Positions 55,670 to 63,866 of a DNA stretch of 64,000 nt are shown one piece after another (the stretch's first letter is position 1; each line of letters opens with the position of its first letter). Both the position numbers and the translations under genes were made by a program. The stretch is from Microbacteriaceae bacterium. Its GTDB lineage: Bacteria > Actinomycetota > Actinomycetes > Actinomycetales > Microbacteriaceae. The notes beneath the pieces are model-generated. The model ran no database searches. It was not told the origin of the DNA and saw only the letters and a list, made by a program, of their open reading frames with translations. Location of the stretch: the NCBI GenBank assembly GCA_027487865.1, contig JAIYCT010000003.1, forward strand, positions 1 to 64,000, in the 5' to 3' direction.

Positions 55670-55698
55670 ACAATACGCTTATTGAAAATGAATGTCAA
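55670..55698 (-). promoter_or_regulatory. znuA promoter with overlapping Zur-box-like dyad
   Basis: On the minus strand TTGACA (55698-55693), a 17-nt spacer and TATTGT (55675-55670) form a near-ideal promoter. Only six nt separate the -10 from the ATG, implying leaderless transcription. TGAAAATGAATGTCA (55683-55697, plus strand) covers the -35 and spacer and resembles actinobacterial Zur boxes (TGAAAATNATTTTCA-like), with imperfect symmetry. Confidence 0.75.
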
Positions 55699-55704
55699 TT
55701 GCGA

Positions 55705-57021
55705 TTAGTCAAGTAGCAGAGCTGGTTCCTCGATAACGCTTGCTACGTCCTGAACAAACCTCGATGCCACGTCGCCATCCACCACGCGGTGGTCGAAAGT
55801 AGCTCCTATGGTGGTTACCTGGCGGATCACAATCTCATCTTCGACAACCCAAGGCTTTTTGCGAATCGAACCGAGGGCAACAATGCCCACCTCGCCCGGG
55901 TTCAAGATCGGTGTGCCGGTGTCAACACCGAAGACGCCGATGTTTGTGATGGTTATGGTGCCATCTCGCATGTCCTCAGGGGTGGTCTTACCATCGCGAG
56001 CGGTAACCGCTAGCTGCTCAATGGCTTGAGCAAGCTCAATCATGCTCATGTTGTCAGCGTCTTTGATGTTTGGAACCATCAAGCCCCTCGGAGTAGCTGC
56101 TGCAATACCGAGGTTCACGAAGTTGTGAACGATGATTTCCTCATCGGTCCAGGTCGAGTTCACCATGCGGTTGCGTCGAACCGCCCAGATCATGGCCTTC
56201 GCCATGATCAATAGCGGAGTCACCTTGATGCCCGCGAAATCAACCGAGTTCTTGAGGCGCTTGACGTATTCCATGGTTCTGGTGGCGTCAACATCCACGA
56301 AGATGCTCACGTGAGGGGCGGTAAATGCGCTCTTCACCATGGCACTTGCGATTGCCTTGCGAACACCCTTGACCGGGATGCGCTCTTCGCGCTCCGAAGG
56401 TGCCTGTGGGGTGGTTAGGTTTTTGAAAACCGAGGCCTGGGATGCCGAGCCAACTACATCTTCGCGAGTGATCTCGCCGTGCACACCGGTGCCGGTGACA
56501 CTTGCTAGCTCAACGCCTAATTCTTTGGCCAACTTGCGGATCGGTGGCTTTGCCATCACGTTATCACTGGCTGCCATTGAGCTGACCATCGAGACTGGAA
56601 TCGCCGTGGTTACTGGAGACACAGCAGCAATTGCCCTGCGGCGACGGGACTTTGAGTCGCCAGCATCGCCATAACCGACCAGGGTCGGAAGTTTGTACTC
56701 GGCGCCGGTGTCGGATTCCTTCTCCGCAGCCCCTGCTGGTGCATCAGGCTCACTCAGGGTTGGGATTGGGCTTGAACCCAAGACCCTAACCGCGATGATT
56801 GGGTTACCAACCTCAACCGTCTCGCCCTCCTGGGCAAAAAGTTCGGTCACTTCACCGGCAAAAGGGCAGGGAAGCTCAACGATTGACTTGGCGGTCTCAA
56901 TCTCGCAGATGGTCTGGTTTACGGTGACGTGATCGCCAACCGCAACCTTCCAGGAGACGATCTCTGCCTCGGTTAAACCTTCACCAACATCTGGCAGTGG
57001 GAACTTCGCGATAGTCATCAT
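55705..57021 (-). CDS. 2-oxoacid dehydrogenase E2 component (dihydrolipoyl acyltransferase)
   Basis: One lipoyl domain (about 1-80) with the lipoylated Lys in [10 protein letters not shown], a peripheral subunit-binding domain (about 155-190), and a catalytic domain (about 215-438) with the active-site DHRVVDG. The protein links E1 and E3 in the complex. E3 is not encoded here. Gene order E1alpha-E1beta-E2 and the E1 type point to a branched-chain or pyruvate dehydrogenase. Confidence 0.93.
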   Translation of the reverse strand: MMTIAKFPLPDVGEGLTEAEIVSWKVAVGDHVTVNQTICEIETAKSIVELPCPFAGEVTELFAQEGETVEVGNPIIAVRVLGSSPIPTLSEPDAPAGAAEKESDTGAEYKLPTLVGYGDAGDSKSRRRRAIAAVSPVTTAIPVSMVSSMAASDNVMAKPPIRKLAKELGVELASVTGTGVHGEITREDVVGSASQASVFKNLTTPQAPSEREERIPVKGVRKAIASAMVKSAFTAPHVSIFVDVDATRTMEYVKRLKNSVDFAGIKVTPLLIMAKAMIWAVRRNRMVNSTWTDEEIIVHNFVNLGIAAATPRGLMVPNIKDADNMSMIELAQAIEQLAVTARDGKTTPEDMRDGTITITNIGVFGVDTGTPILNPGEVGIVALGSIRKKPWVVEDEIVIRQVTTIGATFDHRVVDGDVASRFVQDVASVIEEPALLLD

Positions 57022-57026
57022 GCCTC

Positions 57027-58010
57027 CTAGTAAGCCAAAGACCTGTCGATGGCCTCCAGAATGCGGTCAGCATCTGGCAAATAGGCCTCTTCCAGCTTGG
57101 CTGGCGGATACGGGGTGTCAAAACCACCAACGCGCAATACCGGAGCCTCTAGCGAATAGAAGCAGTTTTCGGCAATGCGGGCGGCGATTTCGCTCGAAAG
57201 GCTGACGTTGGTCGGAGCTTCGTGAACCATCACTACGCGACCGGTCTTGTTTGCAGAGGCAAAAAGCGTTGGGTAATCAATTGGCGAGAGCGATCTGAGG
57301 TCAATAACCTCGATGCTGATGCCCTCTTCGGCCCCAAGCTCTGCTGCCTGCAGCGCGGTGGTGACCATCGGGCCATAGGCCAACAGCGTCACATCGGTGC
57401 CTTCGCGCATCAACCTTGCCGAGTGCAGCGGCATTGGCGCAATATCTAGGTTTACCGGGCCTTTTTGCCAGTAGCGACGCTTTGGCTCAAAGATGATTAC
57501 CGGGTCCGGGCTCTTGATTGCCTCTTGAATCATCCAGTACGCATCGTTTGGGTTGGACGGGGTAACAATTCTCAAGCCCGGGGTGTGGGCAAAGTAAGCC
57601 TCTGGGGATTCGGAGTGGTGCTCGACCGCTCCAATGCCACCGCCGTAAGGAATGCGGATTACCACCGGCATCTGCAAAAAGCCCTCGGAGCGCGAGGTCA
57701 GCTTTGCCAGCTGAGTGGTGATCTGGTTGAAAGCTGGGAAAACAAAGCCATCAAACTGAATCTCAGTCACCGGGCGATAGCCGCGCATCGCCAAACCAAT
57801 TGCAGTTCCAACGATTCCAGACTCGGCAATTGGGGTGTTGAAGACTCTGGAGTCGCCAAACTCTTTGTGTAGGCCTTCGGTGACGCGGAATACCCCACCG
57901 AGCTGGGCAACGTCTTCTCCGAACATCAAGACCTTTGGGTCATCCTGCATGGCCTTTTGCAAACCGGCATTCAGGGCCTTTGCAATAGCCATTTCCTTAT
58001 AGCTACTCAT
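57027..58010 (-). CDS. 2-oxoacid dehydrogenase E1 component, beta subunit
   Basis: The 327-residue transketolase-like beta chain contains [35 protein letters not shown] and [16 protein letters not shown], all typical of PdhB/BkdB. It starts at ATG 58010, overlapping the E1alpha stop by 8 nt. Together with the alpha subunit it binds thiamine diphosphate and decarboxylates the 2-oxoacid. It ends 5 nt before the E2 start. Confidence 0.94.
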   Translation of the reverse strand: MSSYKEMAIAKALNAGLQKAMQDDPKVLMFGEDVAQLGGVFRVTEGLHKEFGDSRVFNTPIAESGIVGTAIGLAMRGYRPVTEIQFDGFVFPAFNQITTQLAKLTSRSEGFLQMPVVIRIPYGGGIGAVEHHSESPEAYFAHTPGLRIVTPSNPNDAYWMIQEAIKSPDPVIIFEPKRRYWQKGPVNLDIAPMPLHSARLMREGTDVTLLAYGPMVTTALQAAELGAEEGISIEVIDLRSLSPIDYPTLFASANKTGRVVMVHEAPTNVSLSSEIAARIAENCFYSLEAPVLRVGGFDTPYPPAKLEEAYLPDADRILEAIDRSLAY

Positions 58011-59160
58011 GCGAACCCATCGATTCCTCGTAGGCCTTTAGCCAAGCGCGCTGCTGAACGATGTCGGGGTGTGATTCTGAGTAAACAAAGTCAAAGATGT
58101 TCTCAAGCGGTGGGGTCGTCAGCGCAAAGGTCTGCTCGCGGATATCAGCCGCTAGCTCGTCTCCAGCCTGCTTTACGTCTTCAAAGAACGAGTCTTCGAT
58201 TCCCTGGCGGCGCAGGAAGGTCTCAAAGCGCGCGATTGGATCACGGGCCTTCCAGTATTCAACCTCGGACTCATCGCGGTACTTGGAAGGGTCGTCGCTG
58301 GTGGTGTGGGCACCGATTCGGTAGGTCAAAGCCTCGATCAGGTATGGGCCAGCTCCCTCGCGAGCCTCGTCCATGTGGAGCTTGGTGGCGGCATAGCAAG
58401 CCAAAACATCGTTTCCATCTACTCGCATGCCCGGGACTCCAAAGCCGGAACCGCGCATGTAGAGCGGGACCTTGGTCACCTGCTCAACCGGAGATGAGAT
58501 CGCCCACTGGTTGTTTTGGACAAAGAAAACAATTGGCGCCTCGTAAACGGCCGCAAACAGTAGCGATTCTGAGACATCACCCTCGGCGGTCGCACCATCT
58601 CCAAAGTAAGAAATCACAGCTAGATCGGAATCTTTGTCCCCGGTTCCAACTCGGCCATCAAACTTCACGCCCATGGCATAGCCAACCGCGTGCAGTACCT
58701 GAGCACCAAGCACAATCGAATACAGGTGGTACCTGGTTTCCTCAGGGTTCCAACCGCCGTGGTTCACACCGCGCATCATCTTGAGGATTGACATCAGCTC
58801 AACACCGTGGGTAATTGCTACGCCGTGTTCACGATAGGAGGGGAAAATGTGGTCGTTTGGTCCAACCGCGTAGCCGGATCCAATCTGAGCACCCTCCTGG
58901 CCAATAGCCGGAACCCAAAGACCTAGCTGGCCCTGGCGCTGCAGTGCAATTGCCTCGATGTCAAAGCGGCGGATGCGAGCCATGTCGCGATAGAAGGTTT
59001 TTAGCTGGTCTTCGCCCAGCGAATCAATGATTTCCCCATACTTGGCGTACTGTGCCGGCACGCCGTAGGTGCCGTCCGGAGCAAGCAATTGCATCATCGG
59101 AGTGGAATTGTCTGGGGTCACAGAACCTAATTTAGCCCGATACTGAGAGAATTGATTCAT
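58003..59160 (-). CDS. 2-oxoacid dehydrogenase E1 component, alpha subunit
   Basis: The thiamine-diphosphate motif GDGATAEGDVSES leads into NNQWAIS (about residues 200-235), and a phosphorylation-loop region follows (RIGAHTTSDDPSKYR). The sequence is closest in style to branched-chain (BkdA) alpha subunits. ATG 59160 gives 385 residues; a longer frame to 59241 has no support. The ATG overlaps the ATG of the divergent gene within the palindrome CATG. Confidence 0.93.
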   Translation of the reverse strand: MNQFSQYRAKLGSVTPDNSTPMMQLLAPDGTYGVPAQYAKYGEIIDSLGEDQLKTFYRDMARIRRFDIEAIALQRQGQLGLWVPAIGQEGAQIGSGYAVGPNDHIFPSYREHGVAITHGVELMSILKMMRGVNHGGWNPEETRYHLYSIVLGAQVLHAVGYAMGVKFDGRVGTGDKDSDLAVISYFGDGATAEGDVSESLLFAAVYEAPIVFFVQNNQWAISSPVEQVTKVPLYMRGSGFGVPGMRVDGNDVLACYAATKLHMDEAREGAGPYLIEALTYRIGAHTTSDDPSKYRDESEVEYWKARDPIARFETFLRRQGIEDSFFEDVKQAGDELAADIREQTFALTTPPLENIFDFVYSESHPDIVQQRAWLKAYEESMGSHE

Positions 59161-59584
59161 GTTGCGCTTTCTTATTAGCACCATTGTCAATGCAGTTGGT
59201 CTCTGGGTCGCCACCCTGGTGGTCCCACAAGTCAAACTCACCCCCTACGGCGGAGATGGGCTTTGGGAGACAATCGGCTCATTTGTGGTCATCGGAGCAA
59301 TCTTTGGCTTGGTAAACGCCATCATCGCTCCGGTTATCAAGGTGTTGGCCTTCCCGCTCTACATCCTGACCTTTGGTTTGATTGCATTTGTGATCAACGG
59401 AGCCCTGCTGTTGATGGTTGCTTGGTTCTCAACCCTGCTCGGTGCCAATGTCTTCTCAATCGAAGGCTTCACCGCAGAAGGACTGTCGATTGCATCTCTA
59501 GGCTGGGCAATCCTGGCTGCGATTGTGATGTCGATTGCAAGCTTCCTAACTCGCTCGGTCCTCAAGCTTCTGAAGATCAAGTGA
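59159..59584 (+). CDS. Phage-holin-4-2-family (YvlD-like) small membrane protein
   Basis: The 141-residue protein has four helices in the YvlD/PF04020 pattern (LRFLISTIVNAVGLWV, VVIGAIFGLVNAIIAPVIK, LYILTFGLIAFVINGALLL). In spite of its name, the family is mostly chromosomal and not phage linked. Function is unknown; it may support envelope homeostasis. It is divergent from the E1alpha gene with overlapping start codons. Confidence 0.86.
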   Translation: MLRFLISTIVNAVGLWVATLVVPQVKLTPYGGDGLWETIGSFVVIGAIFGLVNAIIAPVIKVLAFPLYILTFGLIAFVINGALLLMVAWFSTLLGANVFSIEGFTAEGLSIASLGWAILAAIVMSIASFLTRSVLKLLKIK

Positions 59585-59597
59585 TTTGAATACCCGC

Positions 59598-59619
59598 TTT
59601 GCCCTGTAAGTAGGGCAAA
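59598..59619 (+). other. 8-bp stem-loop between the holin-like gene and purB
   Basis: TTTGCCCT (59598-59605) pairs with AGGGCAAA (59612-59619). It ends eight bases before the purB GTG and overlaps the place where an SD would lie, so it could terminate the upstream gene or limit purB translation. No T-run follows the plus-strand stem. Confidence 0.4.
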
Positions 59620-59627
59620 ATGGGCTG

Positions 59628-61013
59628 GTGAGCAAACTTTCGGTTCAACCACTTTCTCCGCTTGATGGCCGCTACCGCACCCAGGTCGGTGACCTCGGCA
59701 ATTACCTCAGCGAGGCTGGGCTCAACAAAGCCAGAATCCAAGTCGAAATCGAATGGCTAATCTGGCTGGCCGAGAAGGACTTGCTGGGCACCAACACTTC
59801 ACTCAGCGCAAGCGAAAAGACCGCACTCAGAGCTCTCGCCCAAGACTTTAGCGATGCCGATGTTGAGGCGATTGCCAAGATTGAGGCCACCACCAAGCAC
59901 GATGTCAAAGCCATCGAATACTTCATTCGCGATGCGCTTGAGCGCATGGGCCGCCTAGACCTTGCAGAACTTGTCCACTTCGCCTGCACCTCAGAAGACA
60001 TCAACAATCTCTCCTACGCAATTACCGTCAAGGAAGCGCTAAACAACGTCTGGCTTCCAAGAGCAATCAAGCTAGTTAGCAAGCTTGAGGGCATTGCCCA
60101 GGATCTCAAAACCGTCCCAATGCTGTCTAGAACCCACGGCCAGCCAGCCACCCCAACCACCATGGGTAAAGAGATTGCGGTCTTTGTCTACCGACTAGCT
60201 CGTCAGCTCAATCGCATCTCTGACCAGCAATACTTAGGCAAATTCTCCGGAGCAACCGGCACCTTCGCCGCTCACGTGGCAGCAGCGCCAACTGTGAACT
60301 GGCCAGCCGAGTCAAAAGCCTTTGTTGAACACCTGGGACTTATTTGGAACCCACTAACCACCCAGATCGAATCACACGACTGGCAGGCAGAGCTTTACTC
60401 GGCAGTGAGCCACTTCAACCGCATTTTGCACAACCTGGCCACCGACATCTGGACCTACATCTCGCTGAACTACTTCAAGCAGATCCCAGTCGCAGGTGCT
60501 ACCGGGTCCTCGACCATGCCCCACAAGGTGAACCCGATACGCTTCGAGAACGCCGAAGCCAACTTGGAGCTGGCCAACGCGATCTTGGATTCGCTGGCTC
60601 ACACCCTCGTAACCTCAAGATTGCAGCGCGATCTAACCGACTCAAGCGCTCAGCGCAACATTGGTGTTGGGTTTGGTCACTCACTTTTGGCAATCGACAA
60701 CCTCACCCGCGGCCTAGATGAACTAGCAATCAACGAGTCGGTGCTGCTGGCGGATCTTCTAGACAACTGGGAGGTTTTGGGCGAGGCGATTCAGACCGCA
60801 ATCAGGGCTGATGTTGCCAGAGGTCTCTCAAAGATTTCTGATCCTTACGCACTTCTAAAGGAACTAACCCGAGGCAAGCGCATTTCTGAAGCGGATCTTT
60901 TGAGCTTTATTGACGGTTTAGACATTCCGTCTGAAACCAAGGATCGCCTCAAGGCACTAAAGCCAAATACCTACGTCGGTTTGGCTAGCGAACTAACCGA
61001 ATACCTGAAGTAA
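59628..61013 (+). CDS. purB: Adenylosuccinate lyase
   Basis: PurB acts twice in purine synthesis, releasing fumarate from SAICAR and adenylosuccinate. The fumarase-family signature GSSTMPHKVNPIRFE with the catalytic Ser is near residues 297-311; other motifs are SRTHGQPATPTTMGKE and TSEDINNLSYA. The N-terminus LSPLDGRYR is the E. coli-type class. The start is GTG 59628. The stop abuts the convergent small gene. Confidence 0.96.
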   Translation: MSKLSVQPLSPLDGRYRTQVGDLGNYLSEAGLNKARIQVEIEWLIWLAEKDLLGTNTSLSASEKTALRALAQDFSDADVEAIAKIEATTKHDVKAIEYFIRDALERMGRLDLAELVHFACTSEDINNLSYAITVKEALNNVWLPRAIKLVSKLEGIAQDLKTVPMLSRTHGQPATPTTMGKEIAVFVYRLARQLNRISDQQYLGKFSGATGTFAAHVAAAPTVNWPAESKAFVEHLGLIWNPLTTQIESHDWQAELYSAVSHFNRILHNLATDIWTYISLNYFKQIPVAGATGSSTMPHKVNPIRFENAEANLELANAILDSLAHTLVTSRLQRDLTDSSAQRNIGVGFGHSLLAIDNLTRGLDELAINESVLLADLLDNWEVLGEAIQTAIRADVARGLSKISDPYALLKELTRGKRISEADLLSFIDGLDIPSETKDRLKALKPNTYVGLASELTEYLK

Positions 61014-61226
61014 CTAGCGAAGTTTCGGGCGATTTGGGTCCTGGTCGTCTGGCTTAAAGCTCAGATCCAGGGTGGCAACGATAACAATTACCACGATGAA
61101 GGTCACTAGCCCCCAGACAATGCCGGTCTCAACGAACCTAGTGCCGAAGTAGACCAAGATGCCGGTAAATAGACCAGCCACGATGGACACGGTCATATAG
61201 GTTTTTAGGTTTGTAAAACGCTTCAC
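61014..61226 (-). CDS. Small two-helix membrane protein, unknown
   Basis: I do not recognise this 70-residue protein. It has a basic N-terminus (MKRFTNLKTY), two hydrophobic helices (about 11-29 and 34-53) and a charged tail rich in Asp, Pro and Lys (KPDDQDPNRPKL). It is a likely actinobacterial conserved membrane protein. It ends directly at the purB stop and follows the next membrane gene by 9 nt. Confidence 0.65.
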   Translation of the reverse strand: MKRFTNLKTYMTVSIVAGLFTGILVYFGTRFVETGIVWGLVTFIVVIVIVATLDLSFKPDDQDPNRPKLR

Positions 61227-61235
61227 CTGTAAAGC

Positions 61236-61745
61236 CTACTTGCCCTTTGGTGAGGCAGCAGCAATTCCCCAGTGCACACCATCAAGCGCAAGGTATGCGC
61301 CAAAGAAGCCAACTGCACTCACGGCATCAAGCGGTACGCCGAGGAAAAGGGCTCCCAGCACAAGCGCAAAGATTGAGCTCAGGAGGTGATCCCTGCCGAT
61401 CAGAGCCCGAAAGCCGAACCTTCGAGCCTGGTAAAGCCCAAAGGCTCCGGAGATCAAACCCCAGGTGGCGGTAAGTGCCAAAAAGGCCTCTAAAAGTCCC
61501 TGCCCGGACTGGGCAGCAAGAAAAGCAAAGATTCCAATTAGGGTGGCAAGGGTTGCCATTGGAAGTTCCTGCAGCGCACCCTCGGTCCTGCGGCCAAAAG
61601 CCAATGCCGCAGAGCTAAGCCCAACAATCAGGCCGTAGGCGGCAAGGGTGTAAAGCCCCACCTCAGGAGAGTGTGACTGGCTGAAGGTGATGAAGACTCC
61701 AGCGCCGAAGCTTACGGCTGCTTTTATAGCTGGTTGGATTTGCAC
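61236..61745 (-). CDS. Six-helix membrane protein, unknown
   Basis: This 169-residue protein has about six hydrophobic segments and resembles DUF308/HdeD-style membrane proteins only in layout. It contains a GRRTEGALQEL loop and a RRFGFRALIGRDHLL loop between helices. No function can be assigned. It lies 4 nt after dnaB on the same strand, so it may be cotranscribed. Confidence 0.7.
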   Translation of the reverse strand: MQIQPAIKAAVSFGAGVFITFSQSHSPEVGLYTLAAYGLIVGLSSAALAFGRRTEGALQELPMATLATLIGIFAFLAAQSGQGLLEAFLALTATWGLISGAFGLYQARRFGFRALIGRDHLLSSIFALVLGALFLGVPLDAVSAVGFFGAYLALDGVHWGIAAASPKGK

Positions 61746-61749
61746 AGGC

Positions 61750-63093
61750 CTAGCTTGGCATATTTACAAAGCGGGAGTACTGGCCGTGGAATGCAACCAC
61801 AACGGTTCCGGTAGGTCCGTTTCGCTGCTTAGCCAAGATGAGGTCGGCTTCTCCTGCTCGCGGGTGATCCTTTTCGTAGATGCCCTCGCGGTGCAAAAGC
61901 ACTACGACGTCGGCATCCTGCTCCAAAGATCCAGACTCACGAAGGTGGGAAAGTTCAGGCTTTTTATCTTTTGCCTGCTCTGCCTGACGGTTCAGCTGGC
62001 TTAGCGCAACTACCGGCAAACCGAGCTCCTTGGCCAAAAGCTTGAGAGCTCTGGAGAACTCCGAGACCTCCTGCTGACGAGACTCAACCTTTTTACCGCT
62101 GGACATCAGCTGGATGTAGTCAATCACCACAAGTTTTAGGTCAACCTGTTGGGCCAGGCGGCGGCACTTGGCTCGAATTTCGACCAGCGACATGTTTGGG
62201 CTGTCATCGATAAACAGCGGGGCGTCGTTGATTCGTCCTCGGACCGCTGCCAAGCGGGTCCAATCGGCGTCGGTAACCGTTCCCTTACGCATCGACTGCA
62301 GATAGATGGAGGATTCGGCGCTCATCAAACGCATAGCGATATCAGAACGTCCCATTTCCAGAGAGAAGAAAATTGTGGCTTGGTTGTGCTTTACGGCCGC
62401 GTTTCTGGCAAGGTCAAGCGCAAAGGTCGACTTTCCAACCGCAGGACGGGCAGCGACAATGATCAACTGTCCCGCGTGCAGACCATGGGTGTAGGCGTCT
62501 AGGTCGGTAAATCCAGTTGGAACACCGGTTAGTTCACCGCCACGCTTTTGGGCACCCTCGATTTCCTGAATAGCAGCCTCGAGAGAGTCACTCAGTGGAA
62601 CGTAATCCTCTCTTGAAGACTGACTGGAAACCTTGTAGATCTCAGCCTGGGCCTGGTTTACCAAGTCCTCAACTTCACCTTGGCTCTCGTAGCCCGCCTG
62701 AGCAATGCGAGTGCCGGCCTCAATTAGGCGGCGAAGGATTGCTTTGTCGGCAACAATTTTGGCGTAGTAGCCGGCATTAGCAGCGGTCGGAACGTAGCCG
62801 GTCAGCGAGTGCAGGTAGTCCGCACCACCAGCCTTGACCAGATTTCCCTGCTTATTCAGCTCGTCCGTCACGGCGATTACGTCGGTTGGTTCGCCGCGCC
62901 CAAACAGGTTCAAAACAGCGTTGAAGATTAGTTCGTGCTTTGGGGCATAGAAATCGACGCCTGAAACCGCCTCAAAGACCTCGGCTACCGCTTCTTGGCT
63001 CAGCAACATGCCACCGAGAGTGGATTGCTCAGCATCTAGGTTGTGCGGAACGACCCTTGGATCGGCCGACGGGACCGGTGCCAACATCGACAT
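61750..63093 (-). CDS. dnaB: Replicative DNA helicase DnaB
   Basis: DnaB is the hexameric fork helicase. The N-terminal domain (PHNLDAEQSTLGGMLLS, about 17-33) precedes the RecA-like core with Walker A ARPAVGKSTFA and the motif LVVIDYIQLMSS. No intein is inserted. It starts at ATG 63093 with GGAGG upstream; 447 residues is a normal length. Upstream lies a spacer with several exact DnaA boxes. Confidence 0.97.
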   Translation of the reverse strand: MSMLAPVPSADPRVVPHNLDAEQSTLGGMLLSQEAVAEVFEAVSGVDFYAPKHELIFNAVLNLFGRGEPTDVIAVTDELNKQGNLVKAGGADYLHSLTGYVPTAANAGYYAKIVADKAILRRLIEAGTRIAQAGYESQGEVEDLVNQAQAEIYKVSSQSSREDYVPLSDSLEAAIQEIEGAQKRGGELTGVPTGFTDLDAYTHGLHAGQLIIVAARPAVGKSTFALDLARNAAVKHNQATIFFSLEMGRSDIAMRLMSAESSIYLQSMRKGTVTDADWTRLAAVRGRINDAPLFIDDSPNMSLVEIRAKCRRLAQQVDLKLVVIDYIQLMSSGKKVESRQQEVSEFSRALKLLAKELGLPVVALSQLNRQAEQAKDKKPELSHLRESGSLEQDADVVVLLHREGIYEKDHPRAGEADLILAKQRNGPTGTVVVAFHGQYSRFVNMPS

Positions 63094-63160
63094 AAAAACC
63101 TCCAGATTTAGCTAAGCCTTGTATAGCTTGGGGTACCGACAGTTAAGATTCAAACCAGGC

Positions 63161-63334
63161 TGTGGATAACTGTGGATAACTCTGTGGAAACACGCCGAAG
63201 AATACTGTGGAAAACTCCGTCTTGCCTGTGGATAACTGTGGATAACTTTCCCAAATCCCTCTTTTTATAAGGGTTGAACCTGTGCACAATTTAAAGTGGA
63301 AAACTCTAAACCTCAACCTAAAGGTTGTGGATAA
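63161..63334 (-). promoter_or_regulatory. Cluster of DnaA boxes upstream of dnaB
   Basis: TTATCCACA (minus strand) occurs exactly at 63161-63169, 63171-63179, 63227-63235, 63237-63245 and 63326-63334, all in one orientation. Near matches TGTGGAAAC (63183-63191) and TGTGGAAAA (63206-63214, plus strand reading) lie between them. The pairs are spaced 10 bp apart. The 309-nt spacer 63094-63402 holds no gene; besides the boxes it has an AT-rich segment near 63256-63300. It may regulate dnaB or bind DnaA for another purpose. Confidence 0.75.
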
Positions 63335-63361
63335 CTATGTGTTTTTCTCTGTAAAAAATGG

Positions 63362-63388
63362 AAACGGCCCGGGGTTACCGGGCCGTTT
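63362..63388 (-). terminator. Intrinsic terminator after rplI
   Basis: AAACGGCCCGG (63362-63372) pairs perfectly with CCGGGCCGTTT (63378-63388) around GGTTA, 14 nt after the rplI stop. On the minus strand the stem is followed by CCATTTTTTAC, so T residues follow closely. Confidence 0.85.
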
Positions 63389-63402
63389 TGTTAATCTTTT
63401 GG

Positions 63403-63855
63403 TTACTTAGCAGCAACCACCTGAAGCTTCACGTTCGCAACTAGGTCGCTAGTTACGCGAACAGTGGCCTCGTACTCGCCCACGGTGGAAATCTTCGAGG
63501 AGATTTCTACCTTGCGCTTGTCGATGGCACCAATGCCCAGTGCAACAACTGCGTCTACAACATCTTGGGTCTTGACCGCACCGAAGATGCGACCATTCGC
63601 GCCAGCCTTGACGCTGATGCGGATTGCCTTCTCCTCGAGCTTGGTCTTGATGGCCTTTGCCTCTTCAACAGAAGCAAACTCGCGAGCCTGGCGAGCAGCG
63701 CGGATCTGAGTGATCTGCTTCTCTCCGCCCTTGGTCCAAACAACTGCTAGGCCGTTTGGAATTAGGAAGTTACGTGCGTAACCTGCCTTTACGTCTACTA
63801 CATCGCCTGCGGAACCGAGTCCGGAGACCTCATTGGTCAAAATTAGCTTCGACAT
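63403..63855 (-). CDS. rplI: Ribosomal protein L9
   Basis: L9 has the conserved start [20 protein letters not shown] and the [11 protein letters not shown] segment of its N-terminal RNA-binding domain, a long connecting helix (about 45-75) and a C-terminal domain ending [12 protein letters not shown]. The length of 150 residues is normal. It follows rpsR by 11 nt, with the SD AAGGAG overlapping the rpsR stop. Confidence 0.96.
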   Translation of the reverse strand: MSKLILTNEVSGLGSAGDVVDVKAGYARNFLIPNGLAVVWTKGGEKQITQIRAARQAREFASVEEAKAIKTKLEEKAIRISVKAGANGRIFGAVKTQDVVDAVVALGIGAIDKRKVEISSKISTVGEYEATVRVTSDLVANVKLQVVAAK

Positions 63856-63866
63856 GGGGATTCTCC

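Noticed and set aside
57957-58784. Plus-strand open frame of 275 codons opposite E1alpha
   Set aside because: It is an Arg/Gln/Ser-rich antisense shadow of a well-defined E1 alpha gene with no recognisable domain.
59159-59584. Prophage remnant because of the holin name
   Set aside because: YvlD-type proteins are chromosomal membrane proteins; no other phage genes, att sites or integrase are present.
63161-63245. Repeated TGTGGATAAC units as a CRISPR array
   Set aside because: Units are only 9-10 bp and exactly match the DnaA-box consensus; there are no spacers of CRISPR size and no cas genes.
63094-63402. Calling this spacer the chromosomal origin
   Set aside because: dnaA and dnaN are not present and genes on both sides have the same direction. 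The boxes are real, but an origin cannot be claimed from the window alone.
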